DNA from: an uncultured Candidatus Saccharibacteria bacterium | GTDB lineage: Bacteria > Patescibacteriota > Saccharimonadia > Saccharimonadales > Saccharimonadaceae | Length of the DNA stretch: 64,000 nt | Reading direction: 5' to 3' | NCBI GenBank assembly: GCA_946404545.1 | Contig: CAMJDZ010000001.1 | Span: 62,001-126,000, forward strand | Part shown: positions 1 to 8,800 of the stretch, one piece after another | Numbering within the stretch: the stretch's first letter is position 1 | Layout: the number at the start of each line of letters is the position of its first letter | Translations under genes and position numbers: made by a program | Notes under the pieces: model-generated | Database searches by the model: none | What the model was told of the DNA's origin: nothing | Seen by the model: the letters and a program-made list of their open reading frames with translations, nothing else

Positions 1-157
1 GATGCAAAGTCTTTTTCTGTGCATCACCAAAAATATGCTGTAAAACTTTGGTCGTTGCGGTCTTATCGGCCAATTTATCGGTTGGTTTTTTCTCTTTCAC
101 TACCTTTTTCTTGGCAGGTTTTTCCACCCGTTTCTGTACTGACTTCCTCTCTTTCAT
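1..157 (-). CDS. secA: SecA preprotein translocase ATPase, N-terminal fragment (runs off window)
   Basis: Open frame from the ATG at 157 to the window edge, 52 residues visible. The first ~35 residues are a Lys-rich low-complexity extension; then comes VLQHIFGDAQKKTL, which resembles the start of SecA (helix before the DEAD motor). No motor motif is inside the window, so the call rests on this short match and on gene order: hpf directly followed by secA is a classic arrangement in many bacteria. SecA would drive export of the many signal-peptide proteins seen here. A TATACT -10 box ends 6 nt before the ATG, predicting a leaderless mRNA. Another Lys-rich protein is possible. Confidence 0.55.
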   Translation of the reverse strand, partial: MKERKSVQKRVEKPAKKKVVKEKKPTDKLADKTATTKVLQHIFGDAQKKTLH

Positions 158-163
158 CGTTCT

Positions 164-169
164 AGTATA
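164..169 (-). promoter_or_regulatory. Extended -10 box of secA, leaderless spacing
   Basis: TGC-TATACT on the minus strand, 6 nt before the ATG. A start site about 7 nt after the hexamer would coincide with the initiation codon. There is no Shine-Dalgarno sequence. Confidence 0.55.
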
Positions 170-178
170 GCACGGAGC

Positions 179-535
179 TTACTTCTTTAAGAAGCGCTTG
201 AGCAATCCTTTCTTGTCGTAGTTAGTTTTCTCAGTCTTAAAACGACGAATCTGGCCGTCAAGCTTGGCTTCGAGAATATCGATACCGGCGTAAACATTGG
301 ATGCCTGATCCTTTGCAGCGAGCACCTTGCCGCCTGGAATATCCATCGAGACGGAAATTTCGTACTTGTTGCCATGAGCGCGGTCAACTTCGGTAACAAC
401 AACCTTTACGACGACGTCTTTGCGGTTGTCGCGTGGAAGATGACGATCGAGCTTGCCAATGCGCTTAATAATATACTTGCGGAAACTTTCCTCAACTTTA
501 TAATTCGAGCCGCTAATATCAATATTTTCAATCAT
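179..535 (-). CDS. hpf: Ribosome hibernation promoting factor, short form
   Basis: 118 residues matching the HPF/RaiA (YfiA) family: beta-alpha-beta-beta-beta-alpha fold, N-terminal strand MIENIDISGSNY, conserved basic helix (YIIKRIGKLDRH) and KDQASNVYAGIDILEAKLDGQIRRFK. It binds the decoding centre of 30S subunits and silences ribosomes in starvation. This is the short form without the C-terminal dimerisation domain of long HPF, with a basic tail (KKGLLKRFLKK). The ATG at 535 directly follows the TAA of serS (536-538), so the two are co-transcribed. secA follows downstream with its own promoter. Confidence 0.9.
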   Translation of the reverse strand: MIENIDISGSNYKVEESFRKYIIKRIGKLDRHLPRDNRKDVVVKVVVTEVDRAHGNKYEISVSMDIPGGKVLAAKDQASNVYAGIDILEAKLDGQIRRFKTEKTNYDKKGLLKRFLKK

Positions 536-1837
536 TTAGATAGTCTCCTTTCCATCTAGATATTTTTGAAGAACCTTTGGCACGCGCACCGTCATGTCAG
601 GGTTCTGATAATTTTCAATGATTGCAATCATAATACGACCAAGCGCAAAAGCGGTTGCGTCGTTAGTATGAACGAGTTCAAGGTCACCATTGTCGCGGCG
701 AACGCGAGTCTGGAGACGGCGAGACTGATAATCGGTCATGTAATCGGCAGTGTGGGTCTCGCGATATTTACCCTGGCCAGGAAGCCAAACTTCCATATCA
801 ATGCCACGAGCATCTGGCTTACCAATATCAAACGTGCATTTGCGAATCACTCGATAAGGAAGTTCGAGCTGCTCGATGAGCCAGCGCTGAATTACAACAA
901 AGAGTTCGTGCTCGGCGCGGGAAGTTTCCTTCGTAGAGAAGCTTTCCATTTCGAGCTTGTCGAACTGATGCATACGAATGATGCCCTCCATATCTTTGCC
1001 GTAGGTACCGGCTTCCTGGCGGAAGCTAGTAGCGTAGCCGAGATAGCGGATTGGCATTTCTTTTTCTTCAAAAATTTCGCCAGCATGCATGGAGCCGAGA
1101 ACATGCTCAGCACTACCCTGAAGCCAGAGTTCCTCGCCTTCAATCTTGTAGCGATCTTCGCGTGGCTCGAGGCGATCCATTGCATCATACATCTCAGTAC
1201 GAAGCATGAGTGGTGGTAAAACAATCGTGAATGGCTTCTCGGAAACTTTGCCCTGGAGGCCAGCTTTTTCGATAATCTCCTTGATGACGGTTTCGCTCGA
1301 AAGGCTATTCATGACGAAGTTGACGATTGCCATCTGGAGCTTGACCATGTCGCCCTTGATGTAGGCGAAACGAGCACCAGCAACCTTGCTTGCGCGCTCC
1401 TTATCAATCCAACCACGGGCCTGACCGATTTCGTAATGATTCTTTGGGTCCTTGATATCTGGAATTTCACCACAAACTTCGGCGACCTGGTTGTCGTCTT
1501 CACTAAGACCGATTGGTACGTCGTCTTCGTAGACGTTTGGCACCTGTTTAAGCTTCGAGATGAAGTCAGCTTCAATCTCGGCGAGCTTTGGCTCTTTTTC
1601 GGCAAGCTGGGCCTTCAAAGCTTTGCCCTGCTCAATTAATTTCGGGTCTGGTTTGCCGCCCTTCATCTGGGCAGACACTTGATTGCGCTCCTGGCGGAGG
1701 GCATCAATTTCTCTTGATAGTTCCTTGCGAGAATCGTCGAGCTTCAAAATCTCGTCGAGATCAATCTCGTAGGCTTTGTTGCGGATTGCATCCTCGACTT
1801 TCTGACGATTCGCACGGATGTAATTAATGTCTAACAT
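536..1837 (-). CDS. serS: Seryl-tRNA synthetase
   Basis: 433 residues, normal length for bacterial SerRS. It charges tRNA-Ser (class II). The N-terminal ~110 residues form the antiparallel coiled coil that contacts the long variable arm. The catalytic core has motif 2 (FRQEAG...GIIRMHQFDKLEM) and motif 3 (ALGRIMIAIIENYQ). A TATACT -10 box (1847-1852, with TGT extension) lies 9 nt upstream of the ATG and there is no clear Shine-Dalgarno. hpf follows with no gap. Confidence 0.97.
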   Translation of the reverse strand: MLDINYIRANRQKVEDAIRNKAYEIDLDEILKLDDSRKELSREIDALRQERNQVSAQMKGGKPDPKLIEQGKALKAQLAEKEPKLAEIEADFISKLKQVPNVYEDDVPIGLSEDDNQVAEVCGEIPDIKDPKNHYEIGQARGWIDKERASKVAGARFAYIKGDMVKLQMAIVNFVMNSLSSETVIKEIIEKAGLQGKVSEKPFTIVLPPLMLRTEMYDAMDRLEPREDRYKIEGEELWLQGSAEHVLGSMHAGEIFEEKEMPIRYLGYATSFRQEAGTYGKDMEGIIRMHQFDKLEMESFSTKETSRAEHELFVVIQRWLIEQLELPYRVIRKCTFDIGKPDARGIDMEVWLPGQGKYRETHTADYMTDYQSRRLQTRVRRDNGDLELVHTNDATAFALGRIMIAIIENYQNPDMTVRVPKVLQKYLDGKETI

Positions 1838-1897
1838 ACTAGATATAGTATAACATATCTGTTCGGCTTTGGCGCGGTGTTACTCTCTTGCTTATGG

Positions 1898-1903
1898 TAA
1901 TAT
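1898..1903 (+). promoter_or_regulatory. Extended -10 box, leaderless spacing
   Basis: TGG-TAATAT followed by exactly 6 nt and ATG at 1910; no Shine-Dalgarno. Confidence 0.5.
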
Positions 1904-1909
1904 GAAAGT

Positions 1910-2254
1910 ATGTACAAAAAGCTCCGCGATTACACAAAATTTATCGAAAAAGCATCCGAAAACCCGACGCCGGAATTGGCCGCATGTCATCAGGCGATGC
2001 TCGCACAATTTCAGCACGAGAGACTAATCCATTTGCTAGTGACGCTATTCTTCGCGCTATTCATGATTATCTTTTTCGGGCTCTTCTGCTTCCTGTCGGT
2101 TGACGGTGGGCGCGGCGGAAATGTTTTGAATAATTGCGTCGGCGGCGTCACGGCGTTGCTACTCGTTGCGACTGTTTGCTACGCGATTCATTATTATCAC
2201 CTAGAAAACGGCGTCCAGAAACTCGAAGAAATCACCAAAAAACTCTATAAATAA
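1910..2254 (+). CDS. Small two-TM membrane protein of unknown function
   Basis: 114 residues. An amphipathic, charged N-terminal ~35 residues is followed by two hydrophobic segments (about 39-63 and 74-95) joined by a short Gly-rich turn (DGGRGGN), then a charged C-terminal helix (LEEITKKLYK). This predicts a helical hairpin in the membrane with both ends on the same side. No family recognised. It is a single-gene unit: a -10 box 6 nt upstream and a perfect palindromic terminator just after the TAA. Confidence 0.7.
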   Translation: MYKKLRDYTKFIEKASENPTPELAACHQAMLAQFQHERLIHLLVTLFFALFMIIFFGLFCFLSVDGGRGGNVLNNCVGGVTALLLVATVCYAIHYYHLENGVQKLEEITKKLYK

Positions 2255-2259
2255 CTTCA

Positions 2260-2293
2260 CTAAAAAGACCGCTTATAACGGCGGTCTTTTTAG
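2260..2293. terminator. Bidirectional intrinsic terminator
   Basis: Perfect 13-bp inverted repeat (CTAAAAAGACCGC / GCGGTCTTTTTAG) with an 8-nt loop and A/T tracts on both sides. It serves the convergent genes ending at 2254 and 2310. Confidence 0.9.
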
Positions 2294-2309
2294 CATTAGT
2301 TTCGTGGTA

Positions 2310-3953
2310 CTAATTCTTTTGTTTGCTTTGCTGGTAGATTTCGTCGCCGCTGAAGGTATAGTACACATTCTTGTCGTCATTCGAAATCATGAAGTAGTTC
2401 GAGCTGCTAACCGAAACACGACCTTCGTAGGAGCCGGCAACCTTGCGGCCATCAGCGCTAAGAAGATCAACCTTGTTGTCTTCCTTTTTGCCGAAGATTA
2501 ACTTTTCGTCTTTGTAGAAGTCGATAGATTTGTATTCGCCGGAAACTAGGACGCTACCGTCTTTGCCGAGCAAGTCAGCAGTCTTACCGGTGTAATCGTA
2601 GGCCGAATAGTATTCGCCGTGGCGAGCAATCGAGCTATATTTCTTGGATAATTCTTTACCGTCTTTGCTGATGAGGTAGTAGCGTTCGTTGCTATTTTCC
2701 TGTGATGGGTCATTTACGATGATGTTGCCGTTTTTGTCGACGCCGTTGAGCTCGCCATAAGTGACATCTTTGAGTTCGTAAACCTGATTACCGTCGAGGT
2801 CGTAGAGCGCGATGCGTTTGTTCTTGGTGTCGCGGACAAAGTAGGAATTGCCGGAAATAGTTGGCGCATAGGTACCGTCAATAGAAGCCTTTTCATTGCC
2901 GTCAACATAAACCTTGATCTTACCCTCTTTACTATCGAAGGCGGCGTAGTGGTTTTCGTCAAAGGCAACGTGATGGCTGCTGCCGTAGCTCACATCGATG
3001 TCGGAAACTTCGCCGTTGCGGATAAGGAAGGTGCCGTCATTGGTGCGGCAAGTCATATACTTGCGGTCATAACCATTTTTGCTCTCATCAATAAGAGAAA
3101 TCGTCTTGCACTTTTCGCCATACTCGGAAACCTTACCATTGTGGTAGGTTGCCCAGTTGCCGTCGCTGTATTTGCCATTTTCGCTGAATACGAAAGTTTT
3201 CAGATCTTTAGAAGCAGAGCTAAGCGTGTATGACGTATCGGATTCAATGTCTTTTTCGACTTTAAGAGTTTTGTTGTTGAGCAGGATGGTGTGGCCAGCA
3301 TAATGCATCGAGCCAGCGAGACGCTGATCGTAGCCCTCAAATCTTGGACGATCGGTGCTTTCGAAGGAAAGGATTTCATCGCCAAGCGCATTGAAAGTCT
3401 TGTACTGTGTTTCTTCAACAAGAACAGTCACGTATGGCATGTTGTAGCTATCAATGCAGTCGCTATAGCCAGAAATAACCTCGTCGCCGTTGCCCTTGAT
3501 GAGAACTTTCTGGTTATTAATCGTGACCTCGTAGAGACCGCCGCGCGTATTAATATCGTCGTACTGACCGAACTCAACCGTCACATCGCCATTATTATTA
3601 ATGATGCCGTACTTGTTGTCTTTGTTGCGAACGAGCGCATAGTTATTGACAAACTGGCTGACGGAATTGAAGATGAAGTCGGTTTTCTTGTCGCCGTTAT
3701 CCTTGAAGAGCGCATAGAGCGAAGTCGATGAGCTGGTCTCGCGAATAAAGAAAGCGTCCGTATCGTAGACTGTTTTATCTTTGTCTTTGTTGGCGTTAAT
3801 AATGCAGAGCACCAAGATAATAGCGCCAGCAATCAAGGCGACTGCTGCCGCGATGAAAATGATTGGTTTAATCTTAAATTTGCGTTTTGTTTTGGCCTTT
3901 TCTGGCTTTGCGACCTGGTCGACGACCGGTGCAACTGGCTGAGTCTGTTCCAT
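2310..3953 (-). CDS. Membrane-anchored WG-repeat-like protein
   Basis: 547 residues. A Pro-rich cytoplasmic N-terminus (1-18) and basic stretch (KTKRKFKIK) lead into one transmembrane helix (about 30-52, IIFIAAAVALIAGAIILVLCII), so it is type II with a ~490-residue external domain. That domain is built of short beta units such as KYGIINNNGDVTVEFGQYDDI, YALVRNKDNKYG and NKRIALYDLDGNQVYEL, typical of WG/KWG-repeat or propeller-like surface domains. A -10 TAAAAT (3981-3986) and a weak AGGA before the ATG give a ~20-nt leader. Ligand unknown. Confidence 0.65.
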   Translation of the reverse strand: MEQTQPVAPVVDQVAKPEKAKTKRKFKIKPIIFIAAAVALIAGAIILVLCIINANKDKDKTVYDTDAFFIRETSSSTSLYALFKDNGDKKTDFIFNSVSQFVNNYALVRNKDNKYGIINNNGDVTVEFGQYDDINTRGGLYEVTINNQKVLIKGNGDEVISGYSDCIDSYNMPYVTVLVEETQYKTFNALGDEILSFESTDRPRFEGYDQRLAGSMHYAGHTILLNNKTLKVEKDIESDTSYTLSSASKDLKTFVFSENGKYSDGNWATYHNGKVSEYGEKCKTISLIDESKNGYDRKYMTCRTNDGTFLIRNGEVSDIDVSYGSSHHVAFDENHYAAFDSKEGKIKVYVDGNEKASIDGTYAPTISGNSYFVRDTKNKRIALYDLDGNQVYELKDVTYGELNGVDKNGNIIVNDPSQENSNERYYLISKDGKELSKKYSSIARHGEYYSAYDYTGKTADLLGKDGSVLVSGEYKSIDFYKDEKLIFGKKEDNKVDLLSADGRKVAGSYEGRVSVSSSNYFMISNDDKNVYYTFSGDEIYQQSKQKN

Positions 3954-4048
3954 AAATAATCCTGCTTAATTAATAAGCTTATTTTACCACGAAATGCCCC
4001 CGCTCGCTCGCTCGCGTTTTTATGCTTTACTTGGGGCGAGATATCTGA

Positions 4049-4054
4049 TATAAT
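4049..4054 (+). promoter_or_regulatory. -10 box of the bL31 operon
   Basis: TATAAT, 11 nt before the ATG at 4066; predicted leader of only 4-5 nt. Confidence 0.5.
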
Positions 4055-4065
4055 TAGTCGTAATT

Positions 4066-4395
4066 ATGAAAAAATCAATTCAACCTAAAGATTACGACTT
4101 TGTGGTGTTTGCCGATGAGCAGGCAAAGTTTTCTTTTCTAACTCGCTCCACCGCGAAGTCCGAAGAAACCATCAAATGGACTGATGGCAAGGAATATCCA
4201 CTCGTAAAGGTTCAGATTTCTAGCGCATCTCATCCATTCTTCACGGGCGAAGAAAAGATCATCGATACCGAAGGTCGCGTCGACCGCTTCAAGGCTCGCG
4301 CCAAGAAGGCTGAGGCTCTCAAGGCTTCCCGCGGCAACAAAGTCGCCAAGGCTCAAAAAGAAGCTGCTAAAAAAGCTGCCAAGGCTGACAAGTAA
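4066..4395 (+). CDS. rpmE2: 50S ribosomal protein bL31 (zinc-free type) with basic tail
   Basis: 109 residues. Residues 1 to ~80 match bL31: [33 protein letters not shown] and DTEGRVDRF. It has no cysteine, so it is the zinc-independent (type B/C-) version. The last ~35 residues are an Ala/Lys-rich extension ([26 protein letters not shown]), unusually long and probably rRNA-binding. It is co-transcribed with a 36-residue basic peptide, and a strong terminator ends the unit. Confidence 0.93.
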   Translation: MKKSIQPKDYDFVVFADEQAKFSFLTRSTAKSEETIKWTDGKEYPLVKVQISSASHPFFTGEEKIIDTEGRVDRFKARAKKAEALKASRGNKVAKAQKEAAKKAAKADK

Positions 4396-4415
4396 TTTCG
4401 GAGGTTATAGATTAT

Positions 4416-4526
4416 ATGGCACGCAAAACTAAGGGTAAAGCTGTTCCAACTGCAAAGTTGAACCGCAACAACAACCACAAACACAGCGAAAAGCGCAAAC
4501 ATTTGAACTTGCGCAACGGTCGCTAA
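4416..4526 (+). CDS. 36-residue Arg/Lys/Asn/His-rich peptide co-transcribed with bL31
   Basis: Small ORF, MARKTKGKAVPTAKLNRN... ending HLNLRNGR, 36 residues with about one third Lys/Arg plus several His and Asn. GGAGG at 4400-4404 is well placed before the ATG, 20 nt after the bL31 stop, and a perfect terminator follows at once. Size, charge and context suggest a ribosome-associated or RNA-binding peptide. It does not look like bL36, bL34 or bTHX. No family recognised. Confidence 0.7.
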   Translation: MARKTKGKAVPTAKLNRNNNHKHSEKRKHLNLRNGR

Positions 4527-4556
4527 AAAATATCTCCCAAACGGGAGATATTTTTT
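4525..4556. terminator. Intrinsic terminator, bidirectional
   Basis: AAAAAATATCTCCC-aaac-GGGAGATATTTTTT, 14-bp stem with A and T tracts. It ends the bL31 operon (+) and the queH-HIT operon (-). Confidence 0.92.
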
Positions 4557-5049
4557 ATTCTGCGACACCGTGTTCTTTGAAGTAGTCGCGGACTTTTTCG
4601 ATTGCCGTAAGCACTTCTTGTCGCACCGCGTCATCTGCGTGCTCCTCGGCATACTGCATGATGTCGCGCAGATAGCTGACGCCCTTACCGAATTGCTCCG
4701 TCATCCAACCGTAATTCGGGAAAATCCAGATATGAAAATGCGACGAACGCTCTTCCTGAACGAGTGTAACCTCGGAAATGCCAAGCGACTTTAGTGCCCG
4801 CTCGGCTGCCGCAGCAACATCGATAATCTCGTGGCGCTCAGCGCTATTTAGCTCCGAAAGAGAACGAACGTGGCGCGAAACATTCACGACGAGGAAGCCC
4901 GGAATTGGCACCTCGGGATCGGCAGCGAGAACAGCAATGTTGCCCTTATAAATGACACCGCCAGGGACTGCCAGCTTGCCGCTCGCAATATCGCAGCCCA
5001 TACAATCAAAAACCATTTCGTTGCCCAAAAAGTCTGTTTCAGTCCTCAT
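4555..5049 (-). CDS. HIT (histidine triad) family nucleotide hydrolase/transferase
   Basis: 164 residues. It has an N-terminal Cys pair (CMGC) and the C-terminal half motif HFHIWIFP, a degenerate HxHxHxx triad in which later histidines are replaced. Strands such as NIAVLAADPEVPIPGFLVVNVSRHVRSLSEL match the HIT core. HIT enzymes hydrolyse or transfer nucleotides from AMP-lysine, Ap4A or similar; the substrate here is unknown. AAGGAG precedes the ATG and overlaps the end of queH (1-nt gap), so the pair is co-transcribed. Confidence 0.75.
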   Translation of the reverse strand: MRTETDFLGNEMVFDCMGCDIASGKLAVPGGVIYKGNIAVLAADPEVPIPGFLVVNVSRHVRSLSELNSAERHEIIDVAAAAERALKSLGISEVTLVQEERSSHFHIWIFPNYGWMTEQFGKGVSYLRDIMQYAEEHADDAVRQEVLTAIEKVRDYFKEHGVAE

Positions 5050-5050
5050 A

Positions 5051-5710
5051 TTATTCTCCTTTTAGTTTTTCTAGATAAACGATGTTGTCTACTTTGCGTT
5101 CTTCAATGATCTTGCGCACGTTGGCGTTGGTCGGCGAAATGCCCTGCTTTTTTAATGACTTCGCAATTTCGCGGCCGAGGCCAGATTCTTCTTCGGAATA
5201 AACGCAGCCGCAGTATTTCTGCATATAGAGACCGGCGGCGCGAGCTTCATCTTGGCCTTCGCGCCAACCTTCGCGGAAATCGCGGTACAAAAATTCGATG
5301 CCGTATTCTTTGGCCATTTTTTGCATGATTTGCGCAATCTTATCATGTTTCTGATAAATGCTATAAAGCAAAGTCGTCGTAATTGCGTCATAGCCGTTCG
5401 CTTTAGCGTATTCGAAAGCCTTGCGGAAGCGCTTCGGATAACAATAATCTTCGCAGCGCGTATTAAGTTTCGTCGGATCGACTTGACAAATAAACTCATC
5501 GAGGCCGTAAGCGTCCTCGACAACTAACTCAACTTGTTTTGTTGCAGCGTACTCTTTTAGGCAATCGCGACGCGCTTTGTATTCGGAATATGGATGGATA
5601 TTTGGGTTATACCAAAAAAGCGTCGGTTCAATGCCCTCGCCACGTAGACTTTTTATGCAATAAACACTACAAGGGGCGCAACAGGTATGCAATAAAAGTT
5701 TTTTATCCAT
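5051..5710 (-). CDS. queH: Epoxyqueuosine reductase QueH
   Basis: 219 residues, DUF208/QueH family, which reduces epoxyqueuosine to queuosine in tRNA. The N-terminal CCAPC (residues 10-14), the CEDYCYPKRF segment and the late Cys pair YCGCVYSEEES are the metal/FeS-ligand cysteines typical of QueH; REGWREGQDEAR is also conserved. No other queuosine gene is in the window, so precursor salvage is plausible. A TAAAAT -10 box (5717-5722) ends exactly 6 nt before the ATG: leaderless. Confidence 0.93.
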   Translation of the reverse strand: MDKKLLLHTCCAPCSVYCIKSLRGEGIEPTLFWYNPNIHPYSEYKARRDCLKEYAATKQVELVVEDAYGLDEFICQVDPTKLNTRCEDYCYPKRFRKAFEYAKANGYDAITTTLLYSIYQKHDKIAQIMQKMAKEYGIEFLYRDFREGWREGQDEARAAGLYMQKYCGCVYSEEESGLGREIAKSLKKQGISPTNANVRKIIEERKVDNIVYLEKLKGE

Positions 5711-5716
5711 AACTTC

Positions 5717-5722
5717 ATTTTA
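5717..5722 (-). promoter_or_regulatory. -10 box of queH, leaderless spacing
   Basis: TAAAAT on the minus strand, 6 nt to the ATG at 5710. Confidence 0.5.
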
Positions 5723-5757
5723 TCACGCGTTAATCTGTAAAATAACCGAATAAATAC

Positions 5758-5830
5758 TTGCAAATCAAAATTGCTTATGCTTTAATTTAGTTAAAGTAGG
5801 TCAAAATACACACGAAAACAGGAGAGGGAA
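5758..5830 (+). promoter_or_regulatory. Promoter and leader of the first LRR surface-protein gene
   Basis: -35 TTGCAA (5758-5763), 17-nt spacer, extended -10 TGC-TTTAAT (5781-5786), then a ~40-nt leader ending in AGGAGAGGG just before the ATG. The arrangement is repeated almost exactly at 11344-11416. Confidence 0.75.
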
Positions 5831-5871
5831 ATGTGTAAAAATAAACACGCAATAAATGGGTCTTTATTGCA
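5791..5871 (+). repeat. Leader and signal-peptide repeat, copy 1
   Basis: 81-bp block from TTAAAGTAGG through codon 14, identical to 11377-11457 except one base. It covers the 5' UTR, Shine-Dalgarno and first codons. Confidence 0.9.
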
Positions 5872-8800
5872 CGTAGCCGTATTTGGGGCGGCAGTTCTAG
5901 CAACAACATTATTTGGCGGCAGCGCTTTTGCTGCGCCAGTAACAGATACTGGCATAGTCGCCGGCGAAGACGACGTTCGTTGGGAGTATGAGCTCACGAC
6001 CGACGCGGACAACGCCGTAAACCCACAAGAACTTACAATTCGTTTTTATGACAAACCGGCAGACCTCAGCACGGTTACTATCCCCTCCCTTTCCTACCTC
6101 ATTAGTCACGTGACCGGCGCAACCAATAACCTCGACACTTATTTCTTGAAAGACGCCGATGTGTCCGCCCAAAACACAGCCTACGGCAGCGCGCACCCTC
6201 GCCGCACTCCTGAAGTAGCAACGACCGTTCTCGACATGACCGATACTTCCAAGATCCAGATTCGCGGCGTTAAACCAATCATCGACCCAGAAGTTGAAAC
6301 CGAACTCGTCTTCGGCCAAAATATGGTGATTGGTGATACTTTCGAAAAATACTCAAGACTATACGTTTATGAGACAGTTTCTTGGTATGCGACCAACAGT
6401 GGCGGCTACTGGAACATGAATAACGGCAGCGAACGCTTCCTAGACTTCACGACGATTCCAGGCTGGAACAATATGAGCCTCGACGAGCAAATTAATTACC
6501 AGGCGAAAGTCGAGGATTACGGCTGTATCGACGTCAAGAAATTGTCGACCGACTACGTTTCGGAACCTGGCAAATGTTACGCGCAGAGTAGTTCTACTAC
6601 ACCAGAGAACAAAATCTCTTTCTTTGGCGGCGCTTTCTCTGGTTACAAGCTCAAACTAACAAACTTCAAGGCAAGCAACTTTAATTATGTCGGCTATCAG
6701 ACCTTTAAAGATTCGACCTTCAATGAGGCTAATACCACAATCACGATTGATGGCAACTCGCTCAATGGCGGCTACATTTTCCAGAACACAAACGTTAAAA
6801 AGGCTATTATTAATACAGAAAGCTACGGCTCCGATATCTTCAATGGCTGTTCGCAGCTTACCGAGGTCGAAATCTCCGACAGCGTCACGAAGTTGAACAC
6901 TGGCGTCTTTGCGGGCACCGGTTTTACTTCTTTTGATTTCTCTACTACGAATATTAAGCGAATTGGCGCGCGCGCTTTCATGGGCGCACAGCTTACCGAA
7001 GTTAATTTCGACGGCATTGAACGCATCGATTACTCCGCTTTCCAGAATAACCATATTTCTGAAATCTATCTGCCAAAATCAATTAACTACCTCCAGTCTG
7101 CCCTCTTTTACAACAACCCAATAACGAAAGCGACTGTAGCTTATGATACACTCACGAGCGGCACGACCTTACCATTTTATGTCGTTCTTGATGGCTACAT
7201 GCATGGTTCTACTGATAGAAAATCCGCAGGTAACAGCCTTCAGGATTTGACGGTGCTTGCTCCATATGCAGCCAATGAACCAGTTAGCGCAACACACGTT
7301 ACGCACGACGATTATCGTTGGCACTACGACTCATCGACGCAGGAGCACGTGGACGAATGGAAGTCCCATGACGGTGGCACCTACGGCTGGGCAAACTTTA
7401 CTTATTATCAGAGGAAACATTTCTTCATTGACGGCAAAAAAGATGAACAACATCACTATGATTACGAATTCGAGGACGACTATGCTGATGTAGATAGCAA
7501 GAAAAACGTTATTGCCCCGCTCTACTTCTCGGACATTAATGGCCTTCAAAAAATTACGATTGGCGACGGTTATGAATATATTGGCGGCGCAGCATTCTGG
7601 AATCTTGCATATAATGGCTTCGGCAAAAACTGGAGCAATATGTATAGCTATGACGAGAATGGCCAGTATTGCTCCACGAGCTGGAATGGCACCGTTTGGT
7701 GTAACGAAGTTAAGTCGCGCCGAATCTCAGAGATTAGACTCCCGGAAAGCCTTAAAGGTGTCGGCAACTTGGCCTTTGAGGACATCTGGTACCCAGGTAT
7801 CAAACTGAATCTCCCAAGAAATCTCGAGTTTATTGGCATAGCAGCATTTAGAAAAGTCTGGAATTTAAATATTGATTTTGATTTGCCAAATATTAAATAT
7901 ATCGGCGATTATGCCTTCGAGTCGACAATGCTCAAGAACATTACGCTTAACGACAAGATTTACTACATTGGCGATCATGCCTTCTCCAACATCCCAACAA
8001 TTGAAGATATTACGATTAACTTCGATATCTTCGATCCAGACTTAATGATTGTCGACTTCAATGAAAACCTCTACAACTATTCTTACGGCGACGGCAATGA
8101 GATGTGGATATATGAAAATGGCCAGGCCACCCCTAGCGAAGCGGGCTTCAAAAAGAACCACCAGCGCTTTTTCAAACAACTCTTTGGCGAGTTCTATAGC
8201 ATGTGGTACGGAAATCAGACCGACATCGATCGTTGGGGCGTCAAACGTGACAAAAGCGAGATTAGCGGTAACTGGCATCAAAAATTCGACAAGATCACTT
8301 TCACCGACAAAGTCGTTCATGAGATGCCAGTCAAGGATGTAGTGGATGGTTATGTGGACAAAGCGAACACTTCCCATAACAGTCTTGGCGATAGTTGGGG
8401 CGCGAACTATGACGTCTTCTTCGGCTATATGATTGCGGACGAAATCGACCTTAGCGCTACTGCTTGGAAGGTTATTCCACGCAACTTCTTTAATCAGGCC
8501 AAAATTGGCAAAATTGATTTACCGGAAAACCTTGAAGTAATCGGCCATCACGCCTTCAGCTCCGTCGAGATGCAAGAAGAATTAATTATCCCAGATACGG
8601 TCAAGGTGATTGGCGATAAAGCCTTTGAATGCTGGCGCCTAACCAACGAATCTGGCGTAATTGATAACGCGGCAAATAATGGCTACACTATCAAAACCCC
8701 GATTATCACTAAGCTTCCTAGTTCGCTCGAGTACATTGGCTTCGAAGCCTTCTGGGGCGACGATAACCTAACGGCAGACTTGAACGCGCCAAACCTCAAG

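Noticed and set aside
566-1219. 217-codon open frame on the + strand
   Set aside because: Antisense to serS motifs; no promoter or ribosome site.
4000-4017. GCTCGCTCGCTCGCG short repeat upstream of the bL31 gene
   Set aside because: Simple-sequence run of four units without neighbouring structure; no evidence of function.
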